Positions 22,689 to 31,606 of a stretch of 64,000 nucleotides of DNA are shown piece after piece. Source of the stretch: Bacillus sp. SD075 (GTDB lineage: Bacteria; Bacillota; Bacilli; Bacillales; DSM-1321); NCBI RefSeq assembly GCF_017355165.1, contig NZ_JADILK010000010.1, positions 62,001 to 126,000 on the forward strand, read 5' to 3'. The stretch's first letter is position 1. Every line of letters begins with the position of its first letter. The notes under the pieces were generated by a model, which was not told where the DNA came from, did no database searches, and was given only the letters and a program-made list of their open reading frames with translations. The translations under genes were made by a program, and so were the position numbers.

Positions 22689-23885
22689 ATGTCAATACAT
22701 GTTGCGGAAGGAAAGAAATCGATTCAAATGGCAGTTGATGCCCGTGATGCTCAATTACGTGGGCTTGCATTGGACATTCATGCTCACCCGGAACTTAGTT
22801 TCCATGAATACCAGGCAATGAAATGGTTGATAGAGCCTTTAAAGAAGGCCGGCTTCTTGATTGAAAAAGGGGTCGCAAATTTAGAAACTTCATTCAGGGC
22901 AACATGGGAGGGGCATCCCGGTGGTCCAACGATTGCCATTTTAGCTGAATATGATGCACTGGCAGGATTAGGCCATGGATGTGGCCATAATATCATTGGA
23001 ACATCAGCCATTGGGGCGGCATTGGCACTGAAAGATGCCCACCCTGATCTTCCGGGGAAAATCGTCGTATTGGGGACGCCTGCGGAAGAGGAAGGCGGAG
23101 GAAAAATTTTGATGGTCGAGGATGGCATTTTCGATGATGTGGATGTAGCCATGATGTGTCATCCGCAAAAACAGACCATGGTATTGCGTGGTGGATTAGC
23201 GTGTGTGGATGCATCTTTTAAGTTTTATGGAAAAGCATCACATGCGTCTTCTGCTCCCGAAAATGGAATCAGTGCACTTGATGCAGTCATTAATACTTTT
23301 GTTGCCGTCAATTCTTTGCGTCAATTTTTTAAAGATGATGTGAGAATCCATGGAATCATAACAAAAGGCGGGGATGCAACAAATGTAGTTCCTGCCTATT
23401 GCGAGGCTGAGTTTTTACTTAGGGCCAGCACTGTGGGAGAGTTAAATGTTGTTCGTGAGAAAGTATATGCCGCTGCTCGACATGCTACAGAAGCCATAGG
23501 TGCCAGGATCGAGATAACCGAAGGCCTGATATATGCTGAACGAAATAATAATAAAGCATTAGCCGCCCTATTTAAAGATAATCTAGAGTTGTTAGGGGAG
23601 GTTGTATGCGACCCGCCTGCAAAAGGAGGAATCGGTTCATCGGATATTGGTAATGTTGGACAAGTAACTGCAACGATTCATCCTTACATCAAGATAACGG
23701 ATGATGCAATAACCCATACTCCAGAGTTTGTACAGGCTGCAGCTTCTGAGAGGGGAATGATTGGATTAAATAAAGCAGCAAAGGCTTTAGCGATGACTGC
23801 ATACGAAGTATGTATGACCCCTCAGCTCCTTCAAGAAATCCGGGAAGAATTCGAAGTGTGGAATGCTAATAAATCATGTAAATGA
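22689..23885 (+). CDS. M20 family amidohydrolase / amidase
   Basis: A 398-aa cytoplasmic metallo-amidohydrolase of the M20D type (AbgB / hippurate-hydrolase-like). Recognisable are DIHAHPELSFHEYQA (about 29-43), EYDALAGLGHGCGHN (about 87-101) with metal-binding residues, PAEEEGGGK (about 134-142), the dimerisation insert GKASHASSAPENG and the C-terminal ...HTPEF motif. Substrates of the family are N-acyl or aminobenzoyl amino acids. It starts at ATG 22689 behind GGAGG. A YfcC-family carrier follows 65 bp later, so import of an acylated amino acid or dipeptide followed by hydrolysis is likely. Confidence 0.88.
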   Translation: MSIHVAEGKKSIQMAVDARDAQLRGLALDIHAHPELSFHEYQAMKWLIEPLKKAGFLIEKGVANLETSFRATWEGHPGGPTIAILAEYDALAGLGHGCGHNIIGTSAIGAALALKDAHPDLPGKIVVLGTPAEEEGGGKILMVEDGIFDDVDVAMMCHPQKQTMVLRGGLACVDASFKFYGKASHASSAPENGISALDAVINTFVAVNSLRQFFKDDVRIHGIITKGGDATNVVPAYCEAEFLLRASTVGELNVVREKVYAAARHATEAIGARIEITEGLIYAERNNNKALAALFKDNLELLGEVVCDPPAKGGIGSSDIGNVGQVTATIHPYIKITDDAITHTPEFVQAAASERGMIGLNKAAKALAMTAYEVCMTPQLLQEIREEFEVWNANKSCK

Positions 23886-23950
23886 AGATAAAGGAAGATT
23901 CCGTTTTACGGGGGATCCAGGTGAAAATAATGTAAAAGGTGGTACGGAAA

Positions 23951-25381
23951 ATGAGTAAAGTGAGAGCTGAAAAAATAAAGAGTGAACCCCCATTCAAAAA
24001 AAGTAAAATGAAAATGCCACACACATTTGTGATTATTATTTGTATGATCCTATTTGCAGCTGCATTAAGCTATTTAGTGCCCGCAGGTGAGTTTGACAGA
24101 GTGGAAGATAAAAAAACCGGTAATACGGTAGTAGTAGAAAACTCGTATCATACTGTTGAGAACAACCCCATAGCTATATTCGAGGTCCCTTTAGCCATTG
24201 TTCATGGCCTTATAGATGCAAGTGATACAGTTTTCTTTATTTTCATTGTCGGTGGAGTATTTCAAATCATTAATTCCACAGGTACGATTGAAGCCGTGGC
24301 TGCAAGGGTTGGAAAGACTTTCATGAACAAAGGAATCGTCATTATTCCCATTTTTTTAACTCTATTTTCAATCGGCGGTTTTACGATTGGAATGTCAGCA
24401 GAAGTCATGGCATTTGTCCCCATTGGCATTGCGATTGCAAGGTCATTAGGCTATGATGCTTTGACTGGAACTGCCATGGTGACGCTCGGCGCAGCTGTCG
24501 GCTTTACAGCTGGACTCCTTAATCCTTTCAATGTAGGAATCGCTCAAGCCATTGCTGAAGTTCCGATGTTCTCCGGGATGTGGTTACGTGGAATCATTTT
24601 GGTAGTTTTACTGATTGTCACAAGCATTTATATCATGAGATATGCAAAAAAAGTGAAAAATAATCCACATGCCGGTATTGTGTACGACTTGGAAAAAGAA
24701 GAAAAGCATGAGAATTTGGATATATTCTCTTTACCCTCCATGATGCCTAGACATTACGTAACGATTATTGTCGTGTTAATAGGATTTAGCCTCCTGATTT
24801 GGGGTGTTTCCGAAAAAGGCTGGTGGATGGAAGAATTAGCTGCATTTTTCTTATCTTTAGGTGTTGTTGTTGGGTTTTTATCTAAATATGGTCCAAGCAA
24901 AATTGCCAGCGAGTTTGTACAGGGGGCAAGGGATATTACATTCGGTGCTTTTATTGTTGGCCTGGCAAAAGGTGTAGTCGTAGTATTAGAGCAAGGACAT
25001 GTTATCGATTCAGTTGTAAATGGACTTGCAGCAACAGTAGGCCATTTGCCTAGTTCGATCCAAGTTCTTGGCATGTATGTATTTCAGACCATCATGAATG
25101 TGTTCATTACTTCAGGAACGGGTATGGCAGCAACGACCATGCCGATTTTGACACCGCTTTCCGACCTGATTGGTGTTACAAGGCAAACGACCATCCTTAC
25201 TTATCAGTTGGGAGATGGTCTATCAAACTGCATTCTCCCTACCTCTGCCATGCTTATGGGAAGCTTGGCAGTCTCTAAAATCAAATATCAAGAATGGGTG
25301 AAATTCTTCTGGCCCTTGTTATTGATCTGGATTGTAATAGGTGCTGTGTTTATATTAATAGCCGATTTCATCAAATACTAA
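23951..25381 (+). CDS. YfcC family transporter
   Basis: A 476-aa membrane protein with about 11-12 helices, of the YfcC / DcuC-like ion-transporter superfamily. Motifs include FAAALSYLVPAGEFDR near the N-terminus, the SIGGFTIGMSAEVMAF pore-type hairpin (about 134-149) and ITSGTGMAATTMPILTPLSDLIGVTRQT (about 386-413). AAAGGTGG precedes the ATG at 23951; the GTG at 23939 in the same frame is part of that site. It is paired with an M20 amidohydrolase, so the substrate is probably a peptide-like or acyl-amino-acid anion rather than a C4-dicarboxylate. Confidence 0.88.
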   Translation: MSKVRAEKIKSEPPFKKSKMKMPHTFVIIICMILFAAALSYLVPAGEFDRVEDKKTGNTVVVENSYHTVENNPIAIFEVPLAIVHGLIDASDTVFFIFIVGGVFQIINSTGTIEAVAARVGKTFMNKGIVIIPIFLTLFSIGGFTIGMSAEVMAFVPIGIAIARSLGYDALTGTAMVTLGAAVGFTAGLLNPFNVGIAQAIAEVPMFSGMWLRGIILVVLLIVTSIYIMRYAKKVKNNPHAGIVYDLEKEEKHENLDIFSLPSMMPRHYVTIIVVLIGFSLLIWGVSEKGWWMEELAAFFLSLGVVVGFLSKYGPSKIASEFVQGARDITFGAFIVGLAKGVVVVLEQGHVIDSVVNGLAATVGHLPSSIQVLGMYVFQTIMNVFITSGTGMAATTMPILTPLSDLIGVTRQTTILTYQLGDGLSNCILPTSAMLMGSLAVSKIKYQEWVKFFWPLLLIWIVIGAVFILIADFIKY

Positions 25382-25420
25382 AACCTTAAAAAGAACGAAT
25401 GGCTCTTTTGCTGCCCTGGG

Positions 25421-25610
25421 TTTGTAGACAAAAGGGGGTTCCTTCTAAAGTTTTAAAAAAGTTGATTGGAGCGGGTGTTCGAAACTCCTGCGGGAAAAGC
25501 GTGTCTAAGGGAGACCCCACAGGCGCAAAGACCGCCCTCGGAAAGCGAGTGCCTGGAGTGGAAATCATCACTGTAGAGAAAATCAATAAATATCGAGTTT
25601 GTCTACAGTC
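25421..25610. repeat. Dispersed GC-rich intergenic repeat, copy 2
   Basis: Bounded by TTTGTAGACAAA and TTTGTCTACAG. The core has GTTGATTGGAGCGGGTG, AAACTCCTGCGGGAAAAGCG, GGAGACCCCACAGGCGCAAAG and CTCGGAAAGCGAGTGCCTGGAGTGGAAATCA. It is close to copy 1 and to the inverted copy at 43476. Its flanks carry terminator-like AGAGCCGCTCTTTGGCTGCTCTTTTTTT. A spurious 87-codon frame crosses it. Confidence 0.75.
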
Positions 25611-25752
25611 TGAGAGCCGCTCTTTGGCTGCTCTTTTTTTGTTGCTTAAATTACCACTTTGAACGAGGTGAAGAAGGATAAATGATTGGTTTAGAGAATA
25701 GTTATGGCAAAAGGGTCATACGTTCTCGAAAAACCAATTTGATAGAAAATAG

Positions 25753-26631
25753 GTGAAGCAGGTGGAGTTGGATACATTATATAAGACATATCAACCTTTT
25801 CTTTTTTCCATAGCATACCGGATGCTTGGATCGGTTACCGACGCAGAAGATATCGTTCATGATTTATTCCTGCAGTTTAAGCTTGATACCGAACAAATTA
25901 AGGACATGAAAGCATATCTCGCGAAAATGACGACAAATCGCTGTCTCAACTTTTTAAATTCAGCCCGTAAGAGAAGGGAGGTTTACACAGGACCTTGGCT
26001 GCCTGAACCTCGGGTAAGCGAAACAGAGCAGCCTTTAGATAAGGTTGTAACGGATGAAACGGTTGCTTATGCCTTCCTCGTTTTGCTGGAACAGCTGTCA
26101 CCTGTTGAAAGAGCGGTGTTCGTGCTTAGGGAAGCATTCACTTATAGCTATGAAGATATTGCCGAGATGCTGGAAAAGAATGAAGTGAATTGCAGGAAGA
26201 TCTACAGCCGGGCTAAGCGGAAATTACAGAATGATATGCCAGTCCATATGGAGGATGCGGAACATGTCGAAACTTTGGCAAAAAAATTCATAAAAGCATC
26301 TACGACAGGAAACTTTGAGGAGTTTTTGGATCTCCTTACAGAAGATGTTGTACTTGTTACTGACGGGGGAGGAAAAGTACGTTCTGCATTAAATCCGATT
26401 GAAAATAAACGGCGCGTTTCTTCCTTTCTTAAAGGAGTTGCTGCTAAAGGGGGTTTCATAGGAGACCTTCTTCCGGTGATGGTCAATGGTCAGGAAGGAA
26501 TTTTGCAAATGAAACACGGGCAGCCTATCAAAGTCATCTGCTTTGAATTAGATTCAAACCAAAAAAATATCCGGAAAATCTTCATTGTTTCCAATCCCGA
26601 TAAATTAAATCATATTCCTGTTCCTTACTAA
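25753..26631 (+). CDS. RNA polymerase sigma factor, ECF41 (SigJ-like) family
   Basis: A 292-aa extracytoplasmic-function sigma factor. Sigma region 2 is YQPFLFSIAYRMLGSVTDAEDIVHDLFLQF (about 14-43) and region 4 is LLEQLSPVERAVFVLREAFTYSYEDIAEMLEKNEVNCRKIYSRAKRKLQ (about 111-159). A C-terminal SnoaL-like extension of about 110 residues contains VTDGGGK, the DGGGK motif expected for ECF41 and known to modulate its activity. No anti-sigma gene is adjacent, as is normal for this group. The exact start is unsure: GTG 25753, GTG 25762 and TTG 25768 are all in frame near an AGGTGAAG site. Confidence 0.9.
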   Translation: MKQVELDTLYKTYQPFLFSIAYRMLGSVTDAEDIVHDLFLQFKLDTEQIKDMKAYLAKMTTNRCLNFLNSARKRREVYTGPWLPEPRVSETEQPLDKVVTDETVAYAFLVLLEQLSPVERAVFVLREAFTYSYEDIAEMLEKNEVNCRKIYSRAKRKLQNDMPVHMEDAEHVETLAKKFIKASTTGNFEEFLDLLTEDVVLVTDGGGKVRSALNPIENKRRVSSFLKGVAAKGGFIGDLLPVMVNGQEGILQMKHGQPIKVICFELDSNQKNIRKIFIVSNPDKLNHIPVPY

Positions 26632-26644
26632 TCTCTTTTTTGTA

Positions 26645-26671
26645 TGTCACAAATCAAATCTCTATTTTGTC
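26645..26671 (+). promoter_or_regulatory. ECF41-type promoter
   Basis: TGTCACA (26645-26651), 16-base spacer, TGTC (26668-26671). The ECF41 consensus is TGTCACA with a downstream CGTC; this has one mismatch. It lies between the sigma gene and its AhpD-like partner, matching the group's known habit of controlling the adjacent gene. Confidence 0.75.
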
Positions 26672-26711
26672 TTATAAGTGGAACCTAAAAGATTTAATGG
26701 AGGAGATAGAC

Positions 26712-27173
26712 ATGGAACAACGCATTAATTACATGAAGACAAATCGGGAAGTGGTCAAATTAATGCTCGGATTGGAGGAGTATAAAAAAACTACGGGAAT
26801 CGATAGTATATTAATCGAATTGATTAAAATTCGTGCGTCTCAAATCAATGGCTGTGCGTACTGCTTGGATATGCACACAAAGGATGCCCGGGCAATGGGT
26901 GAAACGGAACAAAGAATTTACTGCTTGAGTGCTTGGCGTGAATCGCCATTCTATTCTGATTCGGAAAGGGCAGCGCTGGAATTGACGGAAGCGGTCACCG
27001 CCATTTCCGCAAACGGTGTCCCTGATGATCTATATGAGCGGGTCCGCCTCCATTTTGATGAAAAACAATATATCGATCTCGTTACCATAATCATCACGAT
27101 AAACGGCTGGAACCGATTGGCCATTTCAGCCAATAGCATACCAGGGCACTATAAGCCTGTAATGGAAAAATAA
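26712..27173 (+). CDS. Carboxymuconolactone decarboxylase / AhpD-like family protein
   Basis: A 153-aa all-helical AhpD-like protein with the redox motif CAYCLDMH (about 48-55), that is, CxxC followed by His, typical of peroxidase-coupled members. AAGATTTAATGGAGGAG places the ribosome site before the ATG at 26712; the earlier in-frame ATG at 26640 precedes the ECF41 promoter and is rejected. It is the expected target of the adjacent ECF41 sigma factor (carboxymuconolactone decarboxylase-like genes are the common partner of that group) and probably acts in oxidative defence. Confidence 0.9.
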   Translation: MEQRINYMKTNREVVKLMLGLEEYKKTTGIDSILIELIKIRASQINGCAYCLDMHTKDARAMGETEQRIYCLSAWRESPFYSDSERAALELTEAVTAISANGVPDDLYERVRLHFDEKQYIDLVTIIITINGWNRLAISANSIPGHYKPVMEK

Positions 27174-27419
27174 TATGGTTATTAAGATCGTAAAAGCGAT
27201 CTGTCTCCATTTTTGCCCGTAAATGTTGATTTTACAGGATTCATATCTTAGATCAGCATTAATGGACTTGATGGTTAAGAATTAAAAACTCCCCAAAAGT
27301 TAGGGATTGCCAATAAAAAAATTGATATAAAGGACATCCAATACGCGTTAAAATAACTCTGACGAACTCTCTTCTAAGGGGGTTCCAGGAATATATATTT
27401 GACAATAAATAAAAACAAT

Positions 27420-27453
27420 AAAAAGCCACGTTTTGTATAAATCGTGGCTTTTT
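27420..27453. terminator. Bidirectional terminator
   Basis: AAAAGCCACG / CGTGGCTTTTT around a 12-base loop, with T-runs on both strands. It ends the minus-strand YbjQ operon. Confidence 0.8.
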
Positions 27454-27457
27454 ATAA

Positions 27458-27685
27458 TTATTTTTCTTTTTTATAAAAGCGTTCACCCGTATCAGGATTA
27501 AAATACACCCTTGCTTTTTCTCCAGTCACAGGGTCTATATTTATTTCTTCTGTCGGTTGAAATCCATCAGGAACTTTTACACCGTGATTACGATGAAGAC
27601 GTTTATCATAGATAAAGTATCCAAGTAAAATGCATAAGATAACTATAATGATTTCTAATATATAGTACCCTATGATGAATTTCAC
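27458..27685 (-). CDS. Small membrane protein, unknown function
   Basis: A 75-aa protein with one long N-terminal transmembrane helix (about 3-25, FIIGYYILEIIIVILCILLGYFI) and a polar tail containing PDGFQPTEEINIDPVTGEKARVYFNPDTGERFYKKE, a repeated DPVTGE / NPDTGE beta-hairpin-like motif. It starts with GTG at 27685, overlapping the last base of the YbjQ stop (TAGTG), with GGAGG about 8 bases upstream: a translationally coupled pair. No function assigned. Confidence 0.75.
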   Translation of the reverse strand: MKFIIGYYILEIIIVILCILLGYFIYDKRLHRNHGVKVPDGFQPTEEINIDPVTGEKARVYFNPDTGERFYKKEK

Positions 27686-28005
27686 TATATTGCCTCCACA
27701 ATGACGGCAGTTCCATATGCAACAATTTCACTCATGTTTTTACCGATTTCCCCAGAATCAAATCTCATCATTACAATGGCGTTTGCCCCCATTTGATTGG
27801 CATTTTTAATCATACGGTCCATAGCTTCCTTTCTTGAATCTTCAAGCATGGCTGTATATTGCTTGATTTCTCCGCCTACTAGGGATTTTAACCCTGCCAT
27901 GATATCGCCGCCAAGCCCTCTGCTTCTTACAATCAGACCAAAGGCAGGTCCTTTTACTTCTACAACTTTGTAACCTTCAATTTTTTCTGTGGTAACTACC
28001 AACAC
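27685..28005 (-). CDS. YbjQ family (DUF74, heavy-metal-binding-domain) protein
   Basis: A 106-aa YbjQ/DUF74 protein that assembles into ring-shaped oligomers in known structures. Typical segments are GPAFGLIVRSRGLGGDIMAGLKSLVGGEIKQYTAMLEDSRKEAMDRM and GANAIVMMRFD...VAYGTAVIVE. The frame is open to an ATG at 28020, but a GGAGG sits inside the first codons from that ATG and lies 8 bases before the GTG at 28005, which also gives the family's usual N-terminus, so GTG 28005 is chosen. Followed by a coupled small membrane protein. Biochemical role unclear. Confidence 0.85.
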   Translation of the reverse strand: MLVVTTEKIEGYKVVEVKGPAFGLIVRSRGLGGDIMAGLKSLVGGEIKQYTAMLEDSRKEAMDRMIKNANQMGANAIVMMRFDSGEIGKNMSEIVAYGTAVIVEAI

Positions 28006-28300
28006 ATTAATCGCCTCCATCTTATGCAGTAAATGAATGTTCCCTTATCATAACGCAGCACTGCAATTCCTTTTTCAAATAAACCTTCAGCGAGGTCTGT
28101 CTTTAAATGGGTAGCTATTTCAAATTTTTTCATCCATATTACTTTGGACCAGGGCCGTGAACCAATCCATCCATTTCATTAGGGATGGTCAATATTCCAT
28201 TAAGAAGTTTTTCCATCAGTCATTGTGTTACCTTCATTGAATAATAACAACTCATGATTCCCCTTTTATCAAGTGCAAAAATAATACCATTCCCTTAAAT
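27996..28300 (-). pseudogene. Decayed alpha/beta hydrolase fragment
   Basis: Minus-strand fragments read LLNGILTIPNEMDGLVHGPGPK, then after stops and a shift MKKFEIATHLKTDLAEGLFEKGIAVLRYDKGT. These resemble the N-terminal part of bacillar alpha/beta hydrolases (…TLTIP…VHGSGP… and …LAEKGIAVLRYDKRG). The catalytic part is absent and several stops interrupt it. It runs into the start of the YbjQ gene. Boundaries are approximate. Confidence 0.5.
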
Positions 28301-28928
28301 TTTAACATAATTTAAGCTTTATATTTCTTAATACTATAGGAAGTTCACTTATTTAATACGTTGCACATTTCGAGTAAACATAAAATAGAAAAGAAATGGG
28401 ATGAAATTATTTTCTGCTGATTTGAATGTTATTGGCATCCAAGGTGAAAACATATCCGTAACATTCATGTTACCCACTAAATGTCCAGCTGACTGTTGGG
28501 GCAGCATTGAGTTGAATGAACTTGCCATCATCACTGTCTTGGAATTATTAGCTTCCGCCTGTCAGGAATCTCTATGACGAAAACCTTGTTATATGTCTGC
28601 CTGAGGAGGGTGACACCATGTTAGATTCCTCTATGAACGACTCAGGTAAAATGATTCCTCCTAATGAAAAAGCCTTGGTATCTATATGCTTTTTTTAGAA
28701 TAGATCCTACCGGGATTGAACACAACCACAGCATTCTATTGTTCCCTTCGCCCATCTAGTAATTCTGCAGGTTCTAGCTGTTTCTCCCGATACATTGAAG
28801 GGAGGTTATCTGAAGGCGTATGCCGCGGTATGTGGCATGTTTGTTTAGGTTCTTGATGAGGGAACCTAGGTTTATCGGTGTTAATCGTAAAAAACAAAAT
28901 TCGACAAGGATTTCATGGCTGGTGTAAG
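28301..28928. other. Gap with degraded coding traces
   Basis: No intact gene. A minus-strand frame (28349-28534) holds NMNVTDMFSPWMPITFKSAENNFIPFLFYFMF. A short plus-strand ORF at 28618 (26 codons) has a good AGGAGG site. A plus-strand tail near 28770-28848 reads SPDTLKGGYLKAYAAVCGMFV. None is assignable; they look like gene debris upstream of the sensor kinase. Confidence 0.4.
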
Positions 28929-30746
28929 ATGAATGAAAAAGCCAGAAATGGGGTGAATGCTTTGGTTGATTTATTGCCATCGCTGTTTGAAAAAGTGGGG
29001 ATCATCGTAATTGCTGCATTCCTGCTTTCATATATGAAACCCTTTCGGCAAATGATAGGCCATGAACATGAAATGTCAAAGAAAATCATGTTTATCGCCC
29101 TTTTTGGGACGTTCGGCATCATTAGTAACTATACAGGTATCGAAATCGGGGCTCATGTCATGCCGAAGGGGGATTGGCATGCTGAGATTGCTCCCGAAAA
29201 TGCGATAGCCAATACACGGATCATGGGTGTGGCTATCGGCGGTCTGCTGGGGGGACCATTTGTTGGGTTGGGAGTAGGTTTGATTGCGGGTCTTCATCGT
29301 TACTTTCTTGGGGGTTTTACGGCGGGTGCTTGTGCAACCGCCGCGATTTTGGCAGGGGTCTTATCCGGTTTTTTGGGGAAAAGGCGCCGAAAGCATGGGG
29401 TGATCACGCCTTGGTTTGCCATGCCCATTTGCATGGCATTGGAAGCGATCCAAATGGGCATCATCCTGATAACGGCCAAACCATTTGAAAGAGCGTGGGA
29501 GCTCGTACAAGTAATCGGACTTCCCATGATCATCATCAACGGTTTCGGGACTTTACTGTTTATGCTCATCATTCAGTCGATCACGAGGGACGAAGCACGG
29601 ACGCGGGCCGTGCAAACTAATCTTGCGTTCCTGATTGCGGATCAGACCTTGCCCTTTTTCCGGCAAGGCCTGAATCAAAATTCATGCAAGAGAATCGCCG
29701 AAATCATCTTGGGGCTGACTGAAGCCGACGCCGTGGCGATTACCAATGAACATAGCGTACTAGCCCATGTGGGTGCTGCGTCAGATCACCATGTCCCTAA
29801 GGTGAGAATAGCGACAGGCTTAACGAAAAAGGCCCTTGAACAAGGGGAAATCATCGTAGCCAAAACAAAAAAGGATATCCATTGTTTTCATGATCAATGC
29901 CCATTGCAAGCGGCCGTAGTCCTGCCGCTGCAGGTCCAACAGAAAACGGTCGGGACTTTGAAGATGTATTTCAAGCATCCGGATAAATTAAGCCAAGTGG
30001 AACAAGAGTTAGCGGAAGGATTGGCGAAACTATTTTCCACCCAATTGGAACTCGCAAAAGCGGAAATGCAAACGAAATTATTGAAAGATGCTGAAATTAA
30101 GGCTTTACAGGCACAGGTCCATCCTCATTTTTTATTCAATGCAATCAATACGATATCTGTTTTATGCCGGACGGATGTCGAGAAGGCAAGAAATTTATTG
30201 CAGGAGCTCAGTGCTTTCTTTCGCTCAAATTTACAAGGGGCCAGACAAATATTGGTGCCGCTAGAAAAGGAATTGGAGCATGTTAACGCTTATTTATCAT
30301 TGGAGCAGGCCCGTTTTCCTGATAAATATCATATCGTCTACCGCATTGAGCCAAGGCTTAAAGAAGTTCTCATCCCTCCATTCACGTTGCAGCCACTTGT
30401 TGAGAATGCGGTACACCATGCATTTCCACATGTGAAAAGCAAAGACGAAATCATCATTCACGCGTACTTTAAGGACGATACCATGCGCCTTGTTGTGGCA
30501 GATAACGGAAAAGGGATTTCAAGCGGGAGAATAGATGAATTGGGTAAGCATGCCGTAGAATCGATTAAAGGTACAGGAACGGCCCTTCATAATATCAGTG
30601 AACGGCTGGAGGGGATCTATAAAGGCCATGCCAGCCTTTCGATAGAAAGTGAAACGGGGCACGGAACACAGGTGAAGATATCAATACCACTCAACGAAAA
30701 AGGAGCATATGTCAACGATGTTGAAAGCATTTATCGTAGAGGATGA
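28929..30746 (+). CDS. LytS/BtsS-type sensor histidine kinase
   Basis: About 605 aa. An N-terminal 5TM-5TMR_LYT sensor region with several helices (about 15-220, including IGEIGAHVMP-like and GGLLGGPFVGLGVGLIAGLHRYFLGG segments) is followed by a GAF-like domain (about 225-345), a His_kinase domain with QVHPHFLFNAINTI (phospho-His at about residue 400) and a HATPase region with PLVENAVHHAF, ADNGKGIS and GTGTALHN. ATG 28929 is used; TTG 28962 behind GGGGTGA would give an N-terminus like B. subtilis LytS and is a real alternative. It overlaps the response-regulator gene. In bacilli this class senses pyruvate or overflow metabolites. Confidence 0.92.
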   Translation: MNEKARNGVNALVDLLPSLFEKVGIIVIAAFLLSYMKPFRQMIGHEHEMSKKIMFIALFGTFGIISNYTGIEIGAHVMPKGDWHAEIAPENAIANTRIMGVAIGGLLGGPFVGLGVGLIAGLHRYFLGGFTAGACATAAILAGVLSGFLGKRRRKHGVITPWFAMPICMALEAIQMGIILITAKPFERAWELVQVIGLPMIIINGFGTLLFMLIIQSITRDEARTRAVQTNLAFLIADQTLPFFRQGLNQNSCKRIAEIILGLTEADAVAITNEHSVLAHVGAASDHHVPKVRIATGLTKKALEQGEIIVAKTKKDIHCFHDQCPLQAAVVLPLQVQQKTVGTLKMYFKHPDKLSQVEQELAEGLAKLFSTQLELAKAEMQTKLLKDAEIKALQAQVHPHFLFNAINTISVLCRTDVEKARNLLQELSAFFRSNLQGARQILVPLEKELEHVNAYLSLEQARFPDKYHIVYRIEPRLKEVLIPPFTLQPLVENAVHHAFPHVKSKDEIIIHAYFKDDTMRLVVADNGKGISSGRIDELGKHAVESIKGTGTALHNISERLEGIYKGHASLSIESETGHGTQVKISIPLNEKGAYVNDVESIYRRG

Positions 30747-31464
30747 ACCACTGGCAAGAGATGAATTGAAATATCTGCTGAAGAGAAGCAGGCAAGTTGA
30801 AGTCGTGGGTGAGGCCGAGCGGATAGAAGATGCCATGAGGGATATCTCCCGTCTTAAGCCTGAGCTTGTCTTTTTGGACATTGAGCTTGCCGGTGGCAAT
30901 GGTTTACATTTGGCTAAGCAATTGGCTGAACTTGACCCGGCACCATCGCTCATTTTTGCGACCGCGTATGATGAGTTTGCCCTCCAGGCCTTCGAGTTAT
31001 ATGCATTCGATTATTTATTAAAGCCATTTAATGAAAAAAGGATTCGTCAAACATTGGATAAGCTCATGAAGCTGCGTCAAATTAAGGAAGACGAATCGAG
31101 GACAGCACCCCCCGCCAGCCGAACGGCGGCGGAACAGACAGGTAAATTGCCTGTAGTGATAGATGATCGGATCGTTCTGATTGATCGGGAAACTATTTTA
31201 TTCATCGGTCTCATGGAAGGAAAGACGATCATTAAAACCGAAGAAAATGAATATAAAACCGGTGACCCTCTCATCGTGCTTGAAAGGAAGCTCGATAAGC
31301 GCTCATTTTTACGGGTGCATCGCGGTTTTATCGTGAATGTCATCCATATATCCGAAATACAGCCTTGGTTCAACTCGACTTATAATCTCATTATGAGTGA
31401 CGGATCTAACATTCCGGTAAGCCGCACTTATGTGAAGGAGCTAAAGCAGCTTATTGGTTTTTAA
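30709..31464 (+). CDS. LytR/LytT-type response regulator (LytTR DNA-binding domain)
   Basis: A 251-aa response regulator. The receiver domain (about 1-120) has the phospho-acceptor in LVFLDIEL (Asp57) and Lys in YLLKPF. A linker follows, and then a LytTR domain (about 145-250) with SFLRVHRGFIVNVIHI. An AAAGGAG site lies near ATG 30709; ATG 30718 would match the usual MLKAFIVEDE start. It overlaps the kinase gene by 38 bp. cstA begins 142 bp downstream, and this two-component pair is its likely regulator. Confidence 0.93.
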   Translation: MSTMLKAFIVEDEPLARDELKYLLKRSRQVEVVGEAERIEDAMRDISRLKPELVFLDIELAGGNGLHLAKQLAELDPAPSLIFATAYDEFALQAFELYAFDYLLKPFNEKRIRQTLDKLMKLRQIKEDESRTAPPASRTAAEQTGKLPVVIDDRIVLIDRETILFIGLMEGKTIIKTEENEYKTGDPLIVLERKLDKRSFLRVHRGFIVNVIHISEIQPWFNSTYNLIMSDGSNIPVSRTYVKELKQLIGF

Positions 31465-31469
31465 AGATT

Positions 31470-31532
31470 TTCATAATTCTGCATTTTATCTTCTTCATAA
31501 TGCAGTCCATCCCCCGATATCCGCATTATAAC
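31470..31532. promoter_or_regulatory. Repeated elements upstream of cstA
   Basis: TTCATAAT occurs at 31470-31477 and 31494-31501 (24-bp step), the second extended to TTCATAATGCAG. An inverted GCATTATAA lies at about 31523. Spaced repeats just upstream of a LytTR-type regulator's probable target are candidate binding sites. Confidence 0.4.
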
Positions 31533-31544
31533 TTGAAAACCCAT

Positions 31545-31558
31545 TGAAGCCGCTTTCA
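31545..31558. promoter_or_regulatory. cre-like site upstream of cstA
   Basis: TGAAGCCGCTTTCA differs from the CcpA consensus TGWAANCGNTNWCA at one position. It fits known glucose repression of cstA in bacilli. Confidence 0.6.
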
Positions 31559-31606
31559 TTGTGATATCATTTTTTTACGATGTAAGAAATAGAGGGGGTT
31601 TCAAAT

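Noticed and set aside
25399-25662. An 87-codon open frame after the YfcC gene
   Set aside because: It lies entirely across the dispersed GC-rich repeat, has no ribosome site and no family resemblance.
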